A stretch of DNA of 64,000 nt. Origin: Bradyrhizobium sp. Ec3.3. Its GTDB lineage: Bacteria; Pseudomonadota; Alphaproteobacteria; Rhizobiales; Xanthobacteraceae. Where the stretch lies: positions 62,001-126,000 of the forward strand of contig NZ_AXAS01000010.1 of the NCBI RefSeq assembly GCF_000472925.1, written 5' to 3'. Below are positions 27,103 to 35,559 of the stretch, in pieces. The notes beneath the pieces were generated by a model, which did not search any database, had not been told where the DNA came from, and saw only the letters and a list, made by a program, of their open reading frames with translations. Every line of letters starts with the position of its first letter. Within the stretch, counting starts at the first letter, position 1. The position numbers were made by a program, and so were the translations under genes.

Positions 27103-28608
27103 CTAGTAGTCGCTGCGATCCGGCAACTGGCCGTCATGGGCGAGATCGCCGAAGCGGGTGACCGAGGCGTCGAAGTGCAGTTCGACCGTGCCGGTCGGAC
27201 CATGGCGCTGCTTGCCGATGATGACTTCGGCCCGGCCGACCGTGCGCTCCATGTCTGCCTGCCATTTGGCGTGTTCCTCGGTGCCGGGACGCGGCTCCTT
27301 CATGGCGAGGTAATACTCCTCGCGGAACACGAACAGCACGACGTCGGCGTCCTGCTCGATCGAGCCGGATTCACGCAGGTCCGAGAGCTGCGGGCGCTTG
27401 TCGTCGCGCGATTCGACCTGGCGCGAGAGCTGCGACAGTGCGATCACGGGGACGTTGAGCTCCTTTGCCAGCGCCTTCAGGCTGGTCGTGATCTCCGTGA
27501 TTTCCTGGACGCGGCTGTCGCTGGCGCGCTTGCCCGAGCCGGACAGCAGCTGGATGTAGTCGATCACGAGGAGATCGAGACCCTTCTGGCGCTTCAGCCG
27601 GCGCGCGCGCGCCATCAGCTGGGCGATCGACAGACCGCCGGTTGCGTCAACATAGAAGGGCAGCGACTGCAGCTCGATCGAAACCTGGCGGATTTTCTCG
27701 AAATCGGCTTCCGAGATTCCGCCACGGCGGATGTGCGAGGAGGGGATGCCGGTGCGCTCGGCCACGATACGCGTGGCGAGCTGGTCGGCCGACATTTCGC
27801 AGGAGAAGAAGCCGATCACGCCGCCATTGGCGGCCTTCGTGGTGCCGTCGGCCTGGAGTTCTGGAACGTAGGCTTGCGCGACGTTGTAGGCGATATTGGT
27901 CGCAAGCGACGTCTTGCCCATGCCGGGACGTCCCGCGACGATGATGAGGTCGGAGTGCTGCAGGCCGCCCATCTTTGTGTCGAGGTCGCGTAGCCCCGTC
28001 GAGATGCCCGACAGCTTTCCGTCGCGCTGGAACGCTTTTGCCGCGAGATCGACGGCGACCGTCAGCGCCTGCGAGAATTTCTGGAAGCCGCCGTCATAGC
28101 GGCCCGACTCGGCGAGCTCATAGAGGCGGCGCTCGGCGTCCTCGATCTGCGCCCGCGGCGCAAAGTCGACCGGGGCGTCATAGGCGACGTTGACCATGTC
28201 CTCGCCGATGCCGATGAGGTCGCGCCGCAATGCAAGATCGTAGATGGTGCGGCCATAGTCCTGGGCGTTGATGATGGTTGTCGCTTCGGCCGCCAGCCGC
28301 GCCAGATACTGCCCGATGGTCATGCCGCCGACGTCGGTATCGGCGGGCAGGAACGTCTTTAGCGTCACCGGGGTGGCGATCTTGCCCATCCGGATCAGGC
28401 TGCCGCCGGTCTCGAAGATCGTCTGGTGCAGCGGTTCGAAGAAGTGCTTTGGCTCGAGGAAGTCAGAAACGCGGTAGAAGGCGTCGTTATTGACCAAAAT
28501 GGCGCCCAGAAGGCTCTGCTCCGCCTCGATGTTGTGCGGTGCGCTCCGATAGGCGGGGGTTCCGGCATCGGGCGCGAGTTTCAGGACGGTCGAATCAGTC
28601 AGGGCCAT
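27103..28608 (-). CDS. dnaB: Replicative DNA helicase DnaB
   Basis: This 501-aa hexameric helicase unwinds DNA at the replication fork. The N-terminal domain (APHNIEAEQSLLGAILV near residue 25) is followed by the RecA-like domain with Walker A VAGRPGMGKTSLATNIA near 230, Walker B LLVIDYIQLL and QLSRQVESRDDKRPQLSDLR. There is no intein. Length is normal for alphaproteobacteria. The clustering with alr and radA, not far from rplI, resembles other rhizobial chromosomes. Confidence 0.97.
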   Translation of the reverse strand: MALTDSTVLKLAPDAGTPAYRSAPHNIEAEQSLLGAILVNNDAFYRVSDFLEPKHFFEPLHQTIFETGGSLIRMGKIATPVTLKTFLPADTDVGGMTIGQYLARLAAEATTIINAQDYGRTIYDLALRRDLIGIGEDMVNVAYDAPVDFAPRAQIEDAERRLYELAESGRYDGGFQKFSQALTVAVDLAAKAFQRDGKLSGISTGLRDLDTKMGGLQHSDLIIVAGRPGMGKTSLATNIAYNVAQAYVPELQADGTTKAANGGVIGFFSCEMSADQLATRIVAERTGIPSSHIRRGGISEADFEKIRQVSIELQSLPFYVDATGGLSIAQLMARARRLKRQKGLDLLVIDYIQLLSGSGKRASDSRVQEITEITTSLKALAKELNVPVIALSQLSRQVESRDDKRPQLSDLRESGSIEQDADVVLFVFREEYYLAMKEPRPGTEEHAKWQADMERTVGRAEVIIGKQRHGPTGTVELHFDASVTRFGDLAHDGQLPDRSDY

Positions 28609-28899
28609 GGTCGGAGGTGCTTAGCAACTTTTCCGGCGGGATGCGGGGCGGCGATAAAGCGCCGACGGCAGGCAAAGCGGAAGCGAAAGCTGGTCGCTAT
28701 CAACCGGTCTTTAAAATGGTGGATGGTTAGCAGCCGCAGCATGCGCGATGCTTGACTGATGTTTTGCGGAATTCGCCTCGGCGCCTTGATCCCGCTCAGG
28801 CCGAGCCACGGAAAATTCCGGATGATGTGAACCTTATATGTCGGCGCGCAGACCTATTTTGCGGGCGCGCATCATGCGGCGCACTGGCCGGCCGACTGT

Positions 28900-29019
28900 T
28901 CAGACGATCAGGAGGTAGACCAGCGCAACCAGGGCGGCGGCAACGCCGGTGGCGATCAAGGCATAGTCTGTGCGGAGATCGTCCTGCACGTCGAAGGAGG
29001 TTTGGATCTTCTTGCTCAT
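28900..29019 (-). CDS. 39-aa membrane peptide, Flp-pilin-like
   Basis: This short frame starts at ATG 29019 and ends at TGA 28900. A polar N-terminus (SKKIQTSFDVQDDLRTD) is followed by one hydrophobic helix (YALIATGVAAALVALVYLLIV). The stretch TDYALIATGVA resembles the core of Flp/Fap type IVb pilins (xEYGLIAxGIA), but the Gly of the prepilin peptidase site is absent. No clear ribosome-binding site is seen, and no tad genes are nearby. It may be a small membrane peptide or a reduced pilin. The ~290 bp between it and dnaB show nothing recognisable. Confidence 0.5.
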   Translation of the reverse strand: MSKKIQTSFDVQDDLRTDYALIATGVAAALVALVYLLIV

Positions 29020-29156
29020 GGCGACGGTCTAGGACAATTCCGACCACCGCTTTGTGAAGCAGATCACAGAACCCCGGAATCTTTCGTGTGAGGCTCGGAA
29101 CGGGCCGCCGGGTAGGGAATTGATCTGGTCCGCGACCGTCAGGAGACGAGGCGAAA

Positions 29157-29354
29157 ATGCGGCAGGAGCTGCAGATATGGAAAAGCGAGGCGGGCAGCCG
29201 GATCTGGCTGTCGGCGCTGATCGCTGCCATGGAGGACGCCTCCCGGCCGGAACGCGAGGGGTCCATGGTGCCGGCCGAGACGCTGGCGCAGTTCCGTGCA
29301 CGGCTCGCGCTACCGGCTTCGCTGCTCTACTCAGCCCCGCGCCTGCGTCACTAG
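29157..29354 (+). CDS. Small hypothetical protein
   Basis: This 65-aa frame starts at an ATG 6-7 bp after AGGAGACGAGG, a good ribosome-binding site. The protein is amphipathic and helical (LQIWKSEAGSRIWLSALIAAM) with no signal peptide or known motif. It ends 15 bp before the 3' end of the convergent cfa gene. It may be a genuine small gene; the evidence is the ribosome-binding site and codon-like composition only. Confidence 0.4.
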   Translation: MRQELQIWKSEAGSRIWLSALIAAMEDASRPEREGSMVPAETLAQFRARLALPASLLYSAPRLRH

Positions 29355-29369
29355 CCTTCATTTGTAATA

Positions 29370-30620
29370 TTATTCGCCCGCCAGCTTCAGCCTGGGCCTG
29401 CTGCTGCCCTCCAGGCCGCGCAGCCGCGCCTCCTCATGGCCGATATAGTCGCGGGTCACGGGGACCACGCCCTGCCGTTTGGTGAGCTGGATCTGGAAGT
29501 TCATCATGCCCTGCTTGCGGAAGGTCATCTCGCAGGCGGCCAGATAAAATTCCCACATCAGCGCAAATCGCTCGTCATAGAGCTGCACCGCTTCCTCGCG
29601 CCGCGCCATGAAGCGCTCGCGCCAGGCCTTCAGCGTCTCGGCATAGTGCAGGCGGAGGATCTCGATGTCGCAGACGAGCAGCCCTGCGCGCTCGATTGCG
29701 GGCAGTACCTCGGACAGCGCCGGGATATAGCCGCCGGGGAAGATGTATTTGGCGATCCAGGGATTGGTGGAGTCCGGCCCCTGCGAACGGCCGATCGAAT
29801 GCAGCAGCATGACGCCGTCCTCGCTGAGGAGCTCAGCGCAGCGCTGGAAATAGGTCTCGTAGAACTTGACGCCGACATGCTCGAACATGCCGACCGAGAC
29901 GATACGGTCGAACGGACCGTCGATGTCGCGATAGTCCTGGAGCAGGAACCGGGCTGACCGGGTCAGGTTCTTCTCGGCCGCACGGGCATTGGCAAGCTGC
30001 AACTGCTCGGTCGACAGCGTGATGCCGGTGACGTCGGCGTCTGCGATCTCGGCGAGGTAGAGGCCGAGCCCGCCCCAGCCGGAGCCGATATCGAGCAACC
30101 GGTGGCCACGTTTGATGGCGAGCTTCGCTGCGATATGCCGCTTCTTGGCGAGCTGGGCGTCGTCGAGCGAAGTGTCCGGCGTCTCGAAATAGGCGCAGCT
30201 ATATTGCCTGTCGGCGTCGAGGAAGAGCGCATAGAGCCGGCCGTCCAGATCATAGTGATGGGCGACGTTGGTCTTCGCGCGGGCACGCAGGTTGAACTGC
30301 TTCAAATGTCGCGTCAGGTAGCGCAAGTGCCACTGGGGTTTGGCCCACTGTGGCAATGTTCCGGGTTGATCCAGGAGGATCGCCAGGGCATCAGCGATCG
30401 AGCCTTGCTCGACGACGAACTCGCCGTCCATATAGGCCTCGCCGAGCCCGAGCTCGGGATTGAGCAGGATCTTTCGCTGCGCATCGGTTGTCGCGAAGCG
30501 GACCGCCACACGTTGGCCAGAGCCGTCACCGCATGTGAATTTTGCGCCGCTTACGGTCGTCACCGTCATCCATCCGCGCCGGATGAACTTGGTCAGGAAG
30601 CTACGCAACAAACGGTCCAT
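29370..30620 (-). CDS. cfa: Cyclopropane-fatty-acyl-phospholipid synthase
   Basis: This 416-aa SAM-dependent enzyme adds a methylene group to unsaturated acyl chains of membrane phospholipids, usually under acid, desiccation or stationary-phase stress. The SAM-binding motif LLDIGSGWGGLGLYLAE is near residue 165; NVAHHYDLDGRLYALFLD and YSCAYFE precede it, and FPGGYIPAL and the active-site VCDIEILRLHYAETLKAWRE follow. Length and motif order are normal. A candidate stress sigma factor (EcfG-type) promoter lies about 50 bp upstream. Confidence 0.95.
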   Translation of the reverse strand: MDRLLRSFLTKFIRRGWMTVTTVSGAKFTCGDGSGQRVAVRFATTDAQRKILLNPELGLGEAYMDGEFVVEQGSIADALAILLDQPGTLPQWAKPQWHLRYLTRHLKQFNLRARAKTNVAHHYDLDGRLYALFLDADRQYSCAYFETPDTSLDDAQLAKKRHIAAKLAIKRGHRLLDIGSGWGGLGLYLAEIADADVTGITLSTEQLQLANARAAEKNLTRSARFLLQDYRDIDGPFDRIVSVGMFEHVGVKFYETYFQRCAELLSEDGVMLLHSIGRSQGPDSTNPWIAKYIFPGGYIPALSEVLPAIERAGLLVCDIEILRLHYAETLKAWRERFMARREEAVQLYDERFALMWEFYLAACEMTFRKQGMMNFQIQLTKRQGVVPVTRDYIGHEEARLRGLEGSSRPRLKLAGE

Positions 30621-30676
30621 AGAACCACCCTGTCGAGCGAACCCGAAAAGATGCGACTAACCCCCGCCATCACACC

Positions 30677-30701
30677 GACGCTTCGGAACTGCGTTGGTTC
30701 C
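30677..30701 (-). promoter_or_regulatory. Candidate EcfG-type promoter for cfa
   Basis: On the minus strand GGAAC (30701-30697) is followed after 16 bp by CGTC (30680-30677). The alphaproteobacterial general-stress sigma EcfG consensus is GGAAC-N16/17-CGTT, so only the last base differs. The spacing to the cfa start would give a leader of about 50 nt. Cfa induction by stress in other bacteria makes this plausible, but the motif is short. Confidence 0.4.
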
Positions 30702-30907
30702 TATGCATCTGCATGGGAATGTAATCAGCTGGTTCCGGACCTGCTATTGCGTTGTGTTCAAAGCCGATATTCGCAAAACGCGCGATCACATCCTTGCGTC
30801 ATGAGCGTGCTTCCAATTGCAGCGCAATCGGCTAAAAGGTGACCCGCCGCCAGCGCCGCCCACGCGTGCGGGCTGGCCTTCTTGCGTTTTTCAATGGAGA
30901 TGACGGG

Positions 30908-31963
30908 ATGTCGAGCCGAGCGCTCAGCCTCGCGACGGTGTTGCTTCTGATCGGCCTTGGCGCTCCGGAGGCTGCGTTTGCGCAGGCGACGAACCTCGAG
31001 GCCGGCAAGAGTCCGTCCCAGATCTTCGCCCAGACCTGCAATGCCTGCCACAAGTCGCCGCGGGGGCTGCTCAAGTCGGTGCCGCCGGGCTCGCTGCCTA
31101 GCTTCCTGCGCCAGCACTACACCACGAGCTCGGACATGGCGGGCGTGCTCTCCTCCTACCTCGTCTCCAATGGTGCGACCGACACGCGCTACCAGGCCAA
31201 GGACGGCAAGGACAAGAAGGACGGCGCCAAGGAGAAGGAAAAAGAAGCCAATTCCAGCGCCACGCAACAGCCCGAGCCTTCCAGCCGGCGCCAGCGCCAG
31301 GACGCGGCGAAGCCGGAAGGTGAGGGCGCTCCGGCATCCGAGACCGGCCGGGCCGGTTCGAGGCGGATGGCGCGGCCGAGCGAAGAGGGTGCAAAGGAAG
31401 GCGCCAAGCCCGAGGGGCAAGCGACCAATGAGCGCGGTCCCGAGGGCCGCAAGTCCAAGCAGCGCCTGAGCAAGCGCGGCAAGCCCGAGCCCGAGGAAGC
31501 TCCGAAGGCTGACACCCCCAAGGGCGAAACGCCCAAAGACATGCCCGCCGCAGCCGAGCCGCCGGTCGAGAAGAGCGAACCCAAAAACGATACGAAGAAC
31601 GACAGCGCCAAGGTCGATACCGAGGCCAAGCCCGACAGCGCGAAGGACAAGCCGGCGGAGAAGCCGGCCGACAAGCCCGAGAGCGCCAAGGTCGAGCCTT
31701 CGACCAGCCAGACCCCAGCGCTGCGGCCCGATCCGGTGCCGGACGTGACGCCGGCCCCGTCGGCTGCTGCCAAGCCGGCAGATGCGCCCGTGCAGAAGCC
31801 AGCAGACACCGCGGGCAAGCCCGCCGATGCCTCTTCAAACGGCAGCGGCGCCTCTGCGCCGGCGGCGGCCAAGCCGCAGGACGCGGCGCCGCCTGCGGCC
31901 GCGGCCGCCCCGCCGGCTCCGGCCGAGCCGTCCGGCTCGCCGGCCCCGCCGATCTCCCGCTAA
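30908..31963 (+). CDS. Secreted CxxCH (cytochrome c-like) protein with long disordered tail
   Basis: From the ATG at 30908 the 351-aa product has a signal peptide (SLATVLLLIGLGAPEAAFA-Q) and a short domain with the heme-binding motif CNACH at residues 44-48. That domain continues PRGLLKSVPPGSLPSFLRQHY to about residue 95. The remaining ~250 residues are an extremely Lys/Pro/Ala/Glu/Asp-rich low-complexity region with many KPAD and PKAD-type repeats, probably disordered. No Met axial ligand is obvious in the short domain, so it may be a mono-heme fragment or a bare CxxCH fold. GGAGATGACGGG precedes the start. The role is unknown; a periplasmic or cell-wall-associated location is likely. Confidence 0.72.
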   Translation: MSSRALSLATVLLLIGLGAPEAAFAQATNLEAGKSPSQIFAQTCNACHKSPRGLLKSVPPGSLPSFLRQHYTTSSDMAGVLSSYLVSNGATDTRYQAKDGKDKKDGAKEKEKEANSSATQQPEPSSRRQRQDAAKPEGEGAPASETGRAGSRRMARPSEEGAKEGAKPEGQATNERGPEGRKSKQRLSKRGKPEPEEAPKADTPKGETPKDMPAAAEPPVEKSEPKNDTKNDSAKVDTEAKPDSAKDKPAEKPADKPESAKVEPSTSQTPALRPDPVPDVTPAPSAAAKPADAPVQKPADTAGKPADASSNGSGASAPAAAKPQDAAPPAAAAAPPAPAEPSGSPAPPISR

Positions 31964-31989
31964 CGAGACTTCCATCTCGTCATTGCACC

Positions 31990-32012
31990 GGAGGCCGCTC
32001 ATCGCGGCCTCC
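31990..32012 (+). terminator. 9-bp hairpin after the CxxCH protein gene
   Basis: GGAGGCCGC-TCATC-GCGGCCTCC forms a perfect 9-bp stem 26 bp after the stop. It is followed by GCGTCGTCTT, a weak T tract. It probably ends the upstream transcript before the TetR promoter that starts at 32021. Confidence 0.6.
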
Positions 32013-32020
32013 GCGTCGTC

Positions 32021-32060
32021 TTGACAGCAGCTAGAGTACTGCTCTAGAGTATTACTCTAG
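32021..32060 (+). promoter_or_regulatory. TetR promoter with two overlapping operator palindromes
   Basis: A consensus -35 TTGACA (32021-32026) is followed by CTAGAGTACTGCTCTAG (32031-32047) and, sharing four bases, CTAGAGTATTACTCTAG (32044-32060). Both palindromes have the form CTAGAG-N5-CTCTAG. The second ends in the ribosome-binding site AGGAGG (32059-32064). A -10 element would fall near 32044-32050, inside the shared part. A TetR dimer bound here would block both RNA polymerase and ribosome access, so autorepression is very likely. Confidence 0.8.
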
Positions 32061-32069
32061 GAGGTGCCG

Positions 32070-32678
32070 ATGTCGGCTGGCGTGCGTGACGATCTGTTAG
32101 CCGCGGGGCTGGCGATCTTCGATCGTGCGGGCTTCGAGGGCGCGACGGTGGCCGCGATCCGCGCGCGGGCGCGTGCCTCCAATGGCAGCTTCTTTCATTT
32201 TTTCGCCTCGAAGAAGGAGCTCGCCGGCGCGCTGTTTCTGGAAATTCTCGCCCGGTATCACGCAGCAGTGCTGAATTCGGTCGATGAGTCCTGCGGCGCG
32301 CGGGAAGGTGTGGCGCGATTGATACGCGCTCATCTGGACTGGGTGGTGAACTCCAGGCGAGAAGCGCGTTACCTGTTCGAGATCTCCCGCAGCGAATGGA
32401 CCGAAGATGTCCGCGACGCGCAGCGTGCGCAGAATTCGCGTCTTGCGGAAGCCGTCGAACGCTGGCGCGCGCCGCTGGTCGCGCGCGGCGAGTTGCTGCC
32501 GATGACGGCCGCGCTGTTCTTCAGCCAGATCATCGGACCGGCGCAGATTTTCTGTCGCGCCTGGCTGTCGGGCCGCGATCGTTCCGATCCGAGAGACCAG
32601 ACCGACATGCTGATCGCATGCGCCATCCGCGCAGTGGTCACGCCGAACGTCTCTAGCGCGGGAACAGATGGGCCATGA
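32070..32678 (+). CDS. TetR family regulator
   Basis: This 202-aa regulator has an N-terminal helix-turn-helix of TetR type (LLAAGLAIFDRAGFEGATVAAI, then SFFHFFASKKELAGALFLEIL) and a helical ligand-binding domain. The ATG at 32070 lies 5 bp after a perfect AGGAGG. Its promoter carries twin palindromes. The stop overlaps the start of the amidohydrolase gene by 4 bp (ATGA), so the two are translationally coupled and the regulator probably responds to a substrate or product of that enzyme. Confidence 0.9.
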   Translation: MSAGVRDDLLAAGLAIFDRAGFEGATVAAIRARARASNGSFFHFFASKKELAGALFLEILARYHAAVLNSVDESCGAREGVARLIRAHLDWVVNSRREARYLFEISRSEWTEDVRDAQRAQNSRLAEAVERWRAPLVARGELLPMTAALFFSQIIGPAQIFCRAWLSGRDRSDPRDQTDMLIACAIRAVVTPNVSSAGTDGP

Positions 32679-33523
32679 TCATCGACGCATGGGGGCAGCA
32701 CCCGACGCTGCGTCACAGTCAGGACGACATCTTCGCGTCGCTGCGACGCTGGACCAAACGCGATAGTCCAACTCACGAGCTTCCTGTCGCGGCCACGGTC
32801 CGCGCGATGGAGGAGCGCGGAATCGACAAGATGCTGATTTCGGCGTGGGTTGCCCCGCGAAATGTCATGATCTCGAACGACGAGGTGGCTGGATTCGTGG
32901 CGCAAGCGCCCGACCGCCTGGTCGGCGTCGGGTCGGTCGATATATCGAGGCCGATGGATGCCGTCAGGGAAATCCGCCGCTGTGTCAGCGAACTCGGTTT
33001 CAAGGCAATTCGCGTCCTTCCCTGGCTCTGGGATTTGCCGCCGACCGATCGTCGTTTCTATCCGGTCTATACGGCGTGCTGCGAATTGAACGTGCCGTTC
33101 TGCACGCAGATCGGACATACCGGCCCCCTGATGTCATCGGAAGTAGGGCGCCCGATCTATCTCGATCGTGTTGCGCTGGATTTCCCCGAGCTCAGCATCG
33201 TCGCCGGCCACATCGGTTATCCCTGGACCGAGGAGGCAATCGCGGTCACCACCAAACACGAAAACGTCTTCATCGATACGTCGGCCTATACGGTCAAGCG
33301 CTATCCGTCCGTGTTGATCGACTACATCCGCGCGCATGGCCGTACCAAGGTGATGTTCGGCACCAACTATCCCATGATAACGCCGGCGAAGGCTCTTGAA
33401 GGCTTCGACCAGCTTGATCTCGACGACAGTGTCGCGAATTTGTTCCTCGGCGAAAACGCGAAGCGGGTATTCAAGCTCGGCGGCGGCGAAGACGACGGCC
33501 ATAAGCAAAGAAGCCCGGCCTGA
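32675..33523 (+). CDS. Amidohydrolase-2 family protein with altered metal site
   Basis: This 282-aa TIM-barrel protein belongs to the amidohydrolase-2 (ACMSD/decarboxylase-like) family. Family hallmarks present are IGHTGPL (His148), VAGHIGYPW (His179), an FIDTSAY strand and VMFGTNYPM near 230. Two key positions differ. The N-terminal HxH metal pair is replaced by DAWGQH, and the catalytic Asp of the FGSDYP-type motif is Asn231. The protein may bind metal weakly, work metal-free as some family decarboxylases do, or have changed function. It is coupled to the upstream TetR gene, and its stop codon lies inside a terminator loop. Confidence 0.82.
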   Translation: MIIDAWGQHPTLRHSQDDIFASLRRWTKRDSPTHELPVAATVRAMEERGIDKMLISAWVAPRNVMISNDEVAGFVAQAPDRLVGVGSVDISRPMDAVREIRRCVSELGFKAIRVLPWLWDLPPTDRRFYPVYTACCELNVPFCTQIGHTGPLMSSEVGRPIYLDRVALDFPELSIVAGHIGYPWTEEAIAVTTKHENVFIDTSAYTVKRYPSVLIDYIRAHGRTKVMFGTNYPMITPAKALEGFDQLDLDDSVANLFLGENAKRVFKLGGGEDDGHKQRSPA

Positions 33524-33534
33524 GGGCCGGGCTT
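33511..33534 (-). terminator. Bidirectional terminator shared with rplI
   Basis: AAGCCCGGCC-TGAG-GGCCGGGCTT is a perfect 10-bp stem with a 4-nt loop. On the minus strand it is followed by CTTTGCTTAT and would end the rpsF-rpsR-DUF2232-rplI transcript. On the plus strand the loop contains the TGA stop (33521-33523) of the amidohydrolase gene, so the last codons of that gene form one arm of the stem. Confidence 0.8.
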
Positions 33535-33564
33535 CCGTTCGTCGAACAGGTTAGCGAGCGCGCG

Positions 33565-34164
33565 TTACTCTTCGGTCGCGGCAGGCGCCGGCTGCACGTC
33601 GTCGTGCTGGGCTTCCGGATCGAAGAACTCGCCGGCGGCGGCGATCGCCTCGGCGGCCGCGTCGCGGTCCTCGTTGCGGGTCGAGATGTCCTCGCCGCGG
33701 TTGATGCGTTCGGCTTCTTCCTGGCTGCGCGCAACCGTCACGGTGACTTCGATCTCGACCTCCGGGTGGACGGCGATCGTGATGGTGTGCTTGCCGATGG
33801 TCTTGATCGGCGCGTCGAGCTGCACCTGCGGGCGGGCGAGCGAGATGCCGTCGGCCTCGAAGGCGACGACGATGTCGCGCACCGTGACCGAGCCGAACAG
33901 CTGGCCGGCTTCGGAGGCCTGACGGATCACGGTGATGTTCTTGCCCTCGATCTTCTCGGCGACCTTGGACGCCTCGCCCTTGGCCTTGAGGTTGCGCGCC
34001 TCGAGCTCGGCCTTCATGCCGTCATACTTGGCGCGGTTGTCGTTGGTGGCGCGCAGCGCCTTGCCGCGCTTGAGCAGGAAATTGCGGGCATAGCCGTCGC
34101 GAACCTTCACGACTTCGCCCATCTGGCCGAGCTTGGCGACGCGTTCCAGCAAAATGACTTCCAT
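33565..34164 (-). CDS. rplI: 50S ribosomal protein L9
   Basis: L9 is a two-domain protein bound near the L1 stalk. The 199-aa product starts [19 protein letters not shown], the canonical N-terminal domain with [15 protein letters not shown], followed by the long connecting helix and the C-terminal domain. It carries an acidic C-terminal extension of about 45 residues beyond E. coli L9 (149 aa), which is common in Bradyrhizobium relatives. The ATG at 34164 has AAAGGAGA before it; upstream in-frame residues are not ribosomal. It is the last gene of the rpsF operon. Confidence 0.96.
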   Translation of the reverse strand: MEVILLERVAKLGQMGEVVKVRDGYARNFLLKRGKALRATNDNRAKYDGMKAELEARNLKAKGEASKVAEKIEGKNITVIRQASEAGQLFGSVTVRDIVVAFEADGISLARPQVQLDAPIKTIGKHTITIAVHPEVEIEVTVTVARSQEEAERINRGEDISTRNEDRDAAAEAIAAAGEFFDPEAQHDDVQPAPAATEE

Positions 34165-34210
34165 AATCGTTCTCCTTTTGAAGTGCTGTGAGTTGGGTTT
34201 TGGGTTGGAC

Positions 34211-35185
34211 TTAAGGGGTTGGCAGTGGCGGCGGCCGGTTGCGCAGGAAGCGCTCGCGGAAACCGAAGACGGCATCGGCAAGCCCGAGCGCGATCATCGC
34301 GATCACGGGCCATCCGAGCACGACGACGACGGCGTAGGTCGAGCCGAGCCAGAACGCACGGCTCTTCAGTGCAAGCGTGAGCGTATGCAGTACGGCGAAG
34401 CCGGTCAGCGCATAGGCTATCATCAGCGCCGCCGTGATGATCTGCGCGGCGATCGCGAGCAGCCCGCCGGCGAAGCAGAAGGCGATGGCGATGCACAGCA
34501 CGGCGAGCGTCATCGACGGCAGCTCGGCGGTCATCAGCGCGGGCCAGGGACGGCGTAGCCGTCCCGACGTCGCCGCCACCTTGGCCGAGAGCCAGAGGTT
34601 GAGGGTGAGCGTCATCATCGAGACGATGGTGGCAACGGCCGGTGCGACGGTCGCCAGCGCATCGATGAACTGGTCGGTATCGCCGGAGACTTGCGGATCG
34701 GCTGCGCGGAGGATGCGCATCAAGCCGCGGCGCAGCGAGGTCGTGATGCCCTCGGCATCGCTGCCGAGCGTGAGCAGCGCCGCGATCGTGATCAGCGCGG
34801 CAAAGCCCGCGATCCAGAGCAGGATTCGCCCGACCGGATACCATTCGATCTCAGGTTCGGCCGGCGGCTCTCCGCCCGCGGCGATCACGGCAGGGGTGGT
34901 ATGGCGGCCGAGCAGCACGAGATGGCCAAGCCACCAGGCCGGCAGCGCGACCGTGACGGCAAAGGCGAGGCAGTAGGGCAGGCCGAAAATGGCGCCGAGG
35001 CCGATCGCGGCGGCGATGCCGCCAAAGCTCGCATACAGCGGTCCCCAGCCGATCGCGGCGACCATCAGCGGCAGGGGCGAGAGGTAGAACAGGACGAGCG
35101 AGATCAGCGCGCCCGAGATGATCGAGGCGAACATCAGGGCCGACGCAGCGCCGGCGATCAGGGCAATGAGTACAAGTGCCATCAT
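34211..35185 (-). CDS. DUF2232 membrane protein
   Basis: This 324-aa protein has about eight hydrophobic segments and belongs to DUF2232, a family of polytopic membrane proteins. In many alphaproteobacteria its gene lies exactly here, between rpsR and rplI, but no function is known. The start is uncertain. The ATG pair at 35185/35182 ([12 protein letters not shown]) is preferred, with GGGAGCGGG upstream; an upstream TTG at 35230 would add 15 polar residues. The same-strand spacing of under 150 bp suggests co-transcription with the ribosomal genes. Confidence 0.85.
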   Translation of the reverse strand: MMALVLIALIAGAASALMFASIISGALISLVLFYLSPLPLMVAAIGWGPLYASFGGIAAAIGLGAIFGLPYCLAFAVTVALPAWWLGHLVLLGRHTTPAVIAAGGEPPAEPEIEWYPVGRILLWIAGFAALITIAALLTLGSDAEGITTSLRRGLMRILRAADPQVSGDTDQFIDALATVAPAVATIVSMMTLTLNLWLSAKVAATSGRLRRPWPALMTAELPSMTLAVLCIAIAFCFAGGLLAIAAQIITAALMIAYALTGFAVLHTLTLALKSRAFWLGSTYAVVVVLGWPVIAMIALGLADAVFGFRERFLRNRPPPLPTP

Positions 35186-35314
35186 CAGCTGTCCCGCTCC
35201 CTTCGAGCGGTTAGAGGCATTTCGCCCCAACCATCGGCAACCGGACGACCCGGAAGCCTTATGAGTTTGAATGATTCGACCGGCGGTCTCTGGGGCCGCC
35301 GGTCGGAACGTCGT

Positions 35315-35554
35315 TTAGCGGATCACGTAGGGCAAGAGGCCGAGGAACCGCGCGCGCTTGATGGCGCGGGCGAGCTCACGCTGCTTCTTGGCGGACACGG
35401 CCGTGATGCGGCTCGGCACGATCTTGCCGCGCTCGGAGACGTAACGCATCAGGAGCTTGGAGTCCTTGTAGTCGATCTTCGGCGCGTTGGCGCCCGTGAA
35501 CGGGCAGCTCTTGCGGCGACGGAAAAACGGACGGCGTGCACCAGCTTCAGCCAT
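35315..35554 (-). CDS. rpsR: 30S ribosomal protein S18
   Basis: S18 is a small basic protein that forms a heterodimer with S6 on the 30S platform. The 79-aa product has the characteristic [20 protein letters not shown] and the C-terminal [12 protein letters not shown], both strongly conserved. It begins 5 bp after the rpsF stop and shares its transcript. No zinc-finger Cys set is present, which makes it the C-minus form. Confidence 0.97.
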   Translation of the reverse strand: MAEAGARRPFFRRRKSCPFTGANAPKIDYKDSKLLMRYVSERGKIVPSRITAVSAKKQRELARAIKRARFLGLLPYVIR

Positions 35555-35559
35555 TGTTC

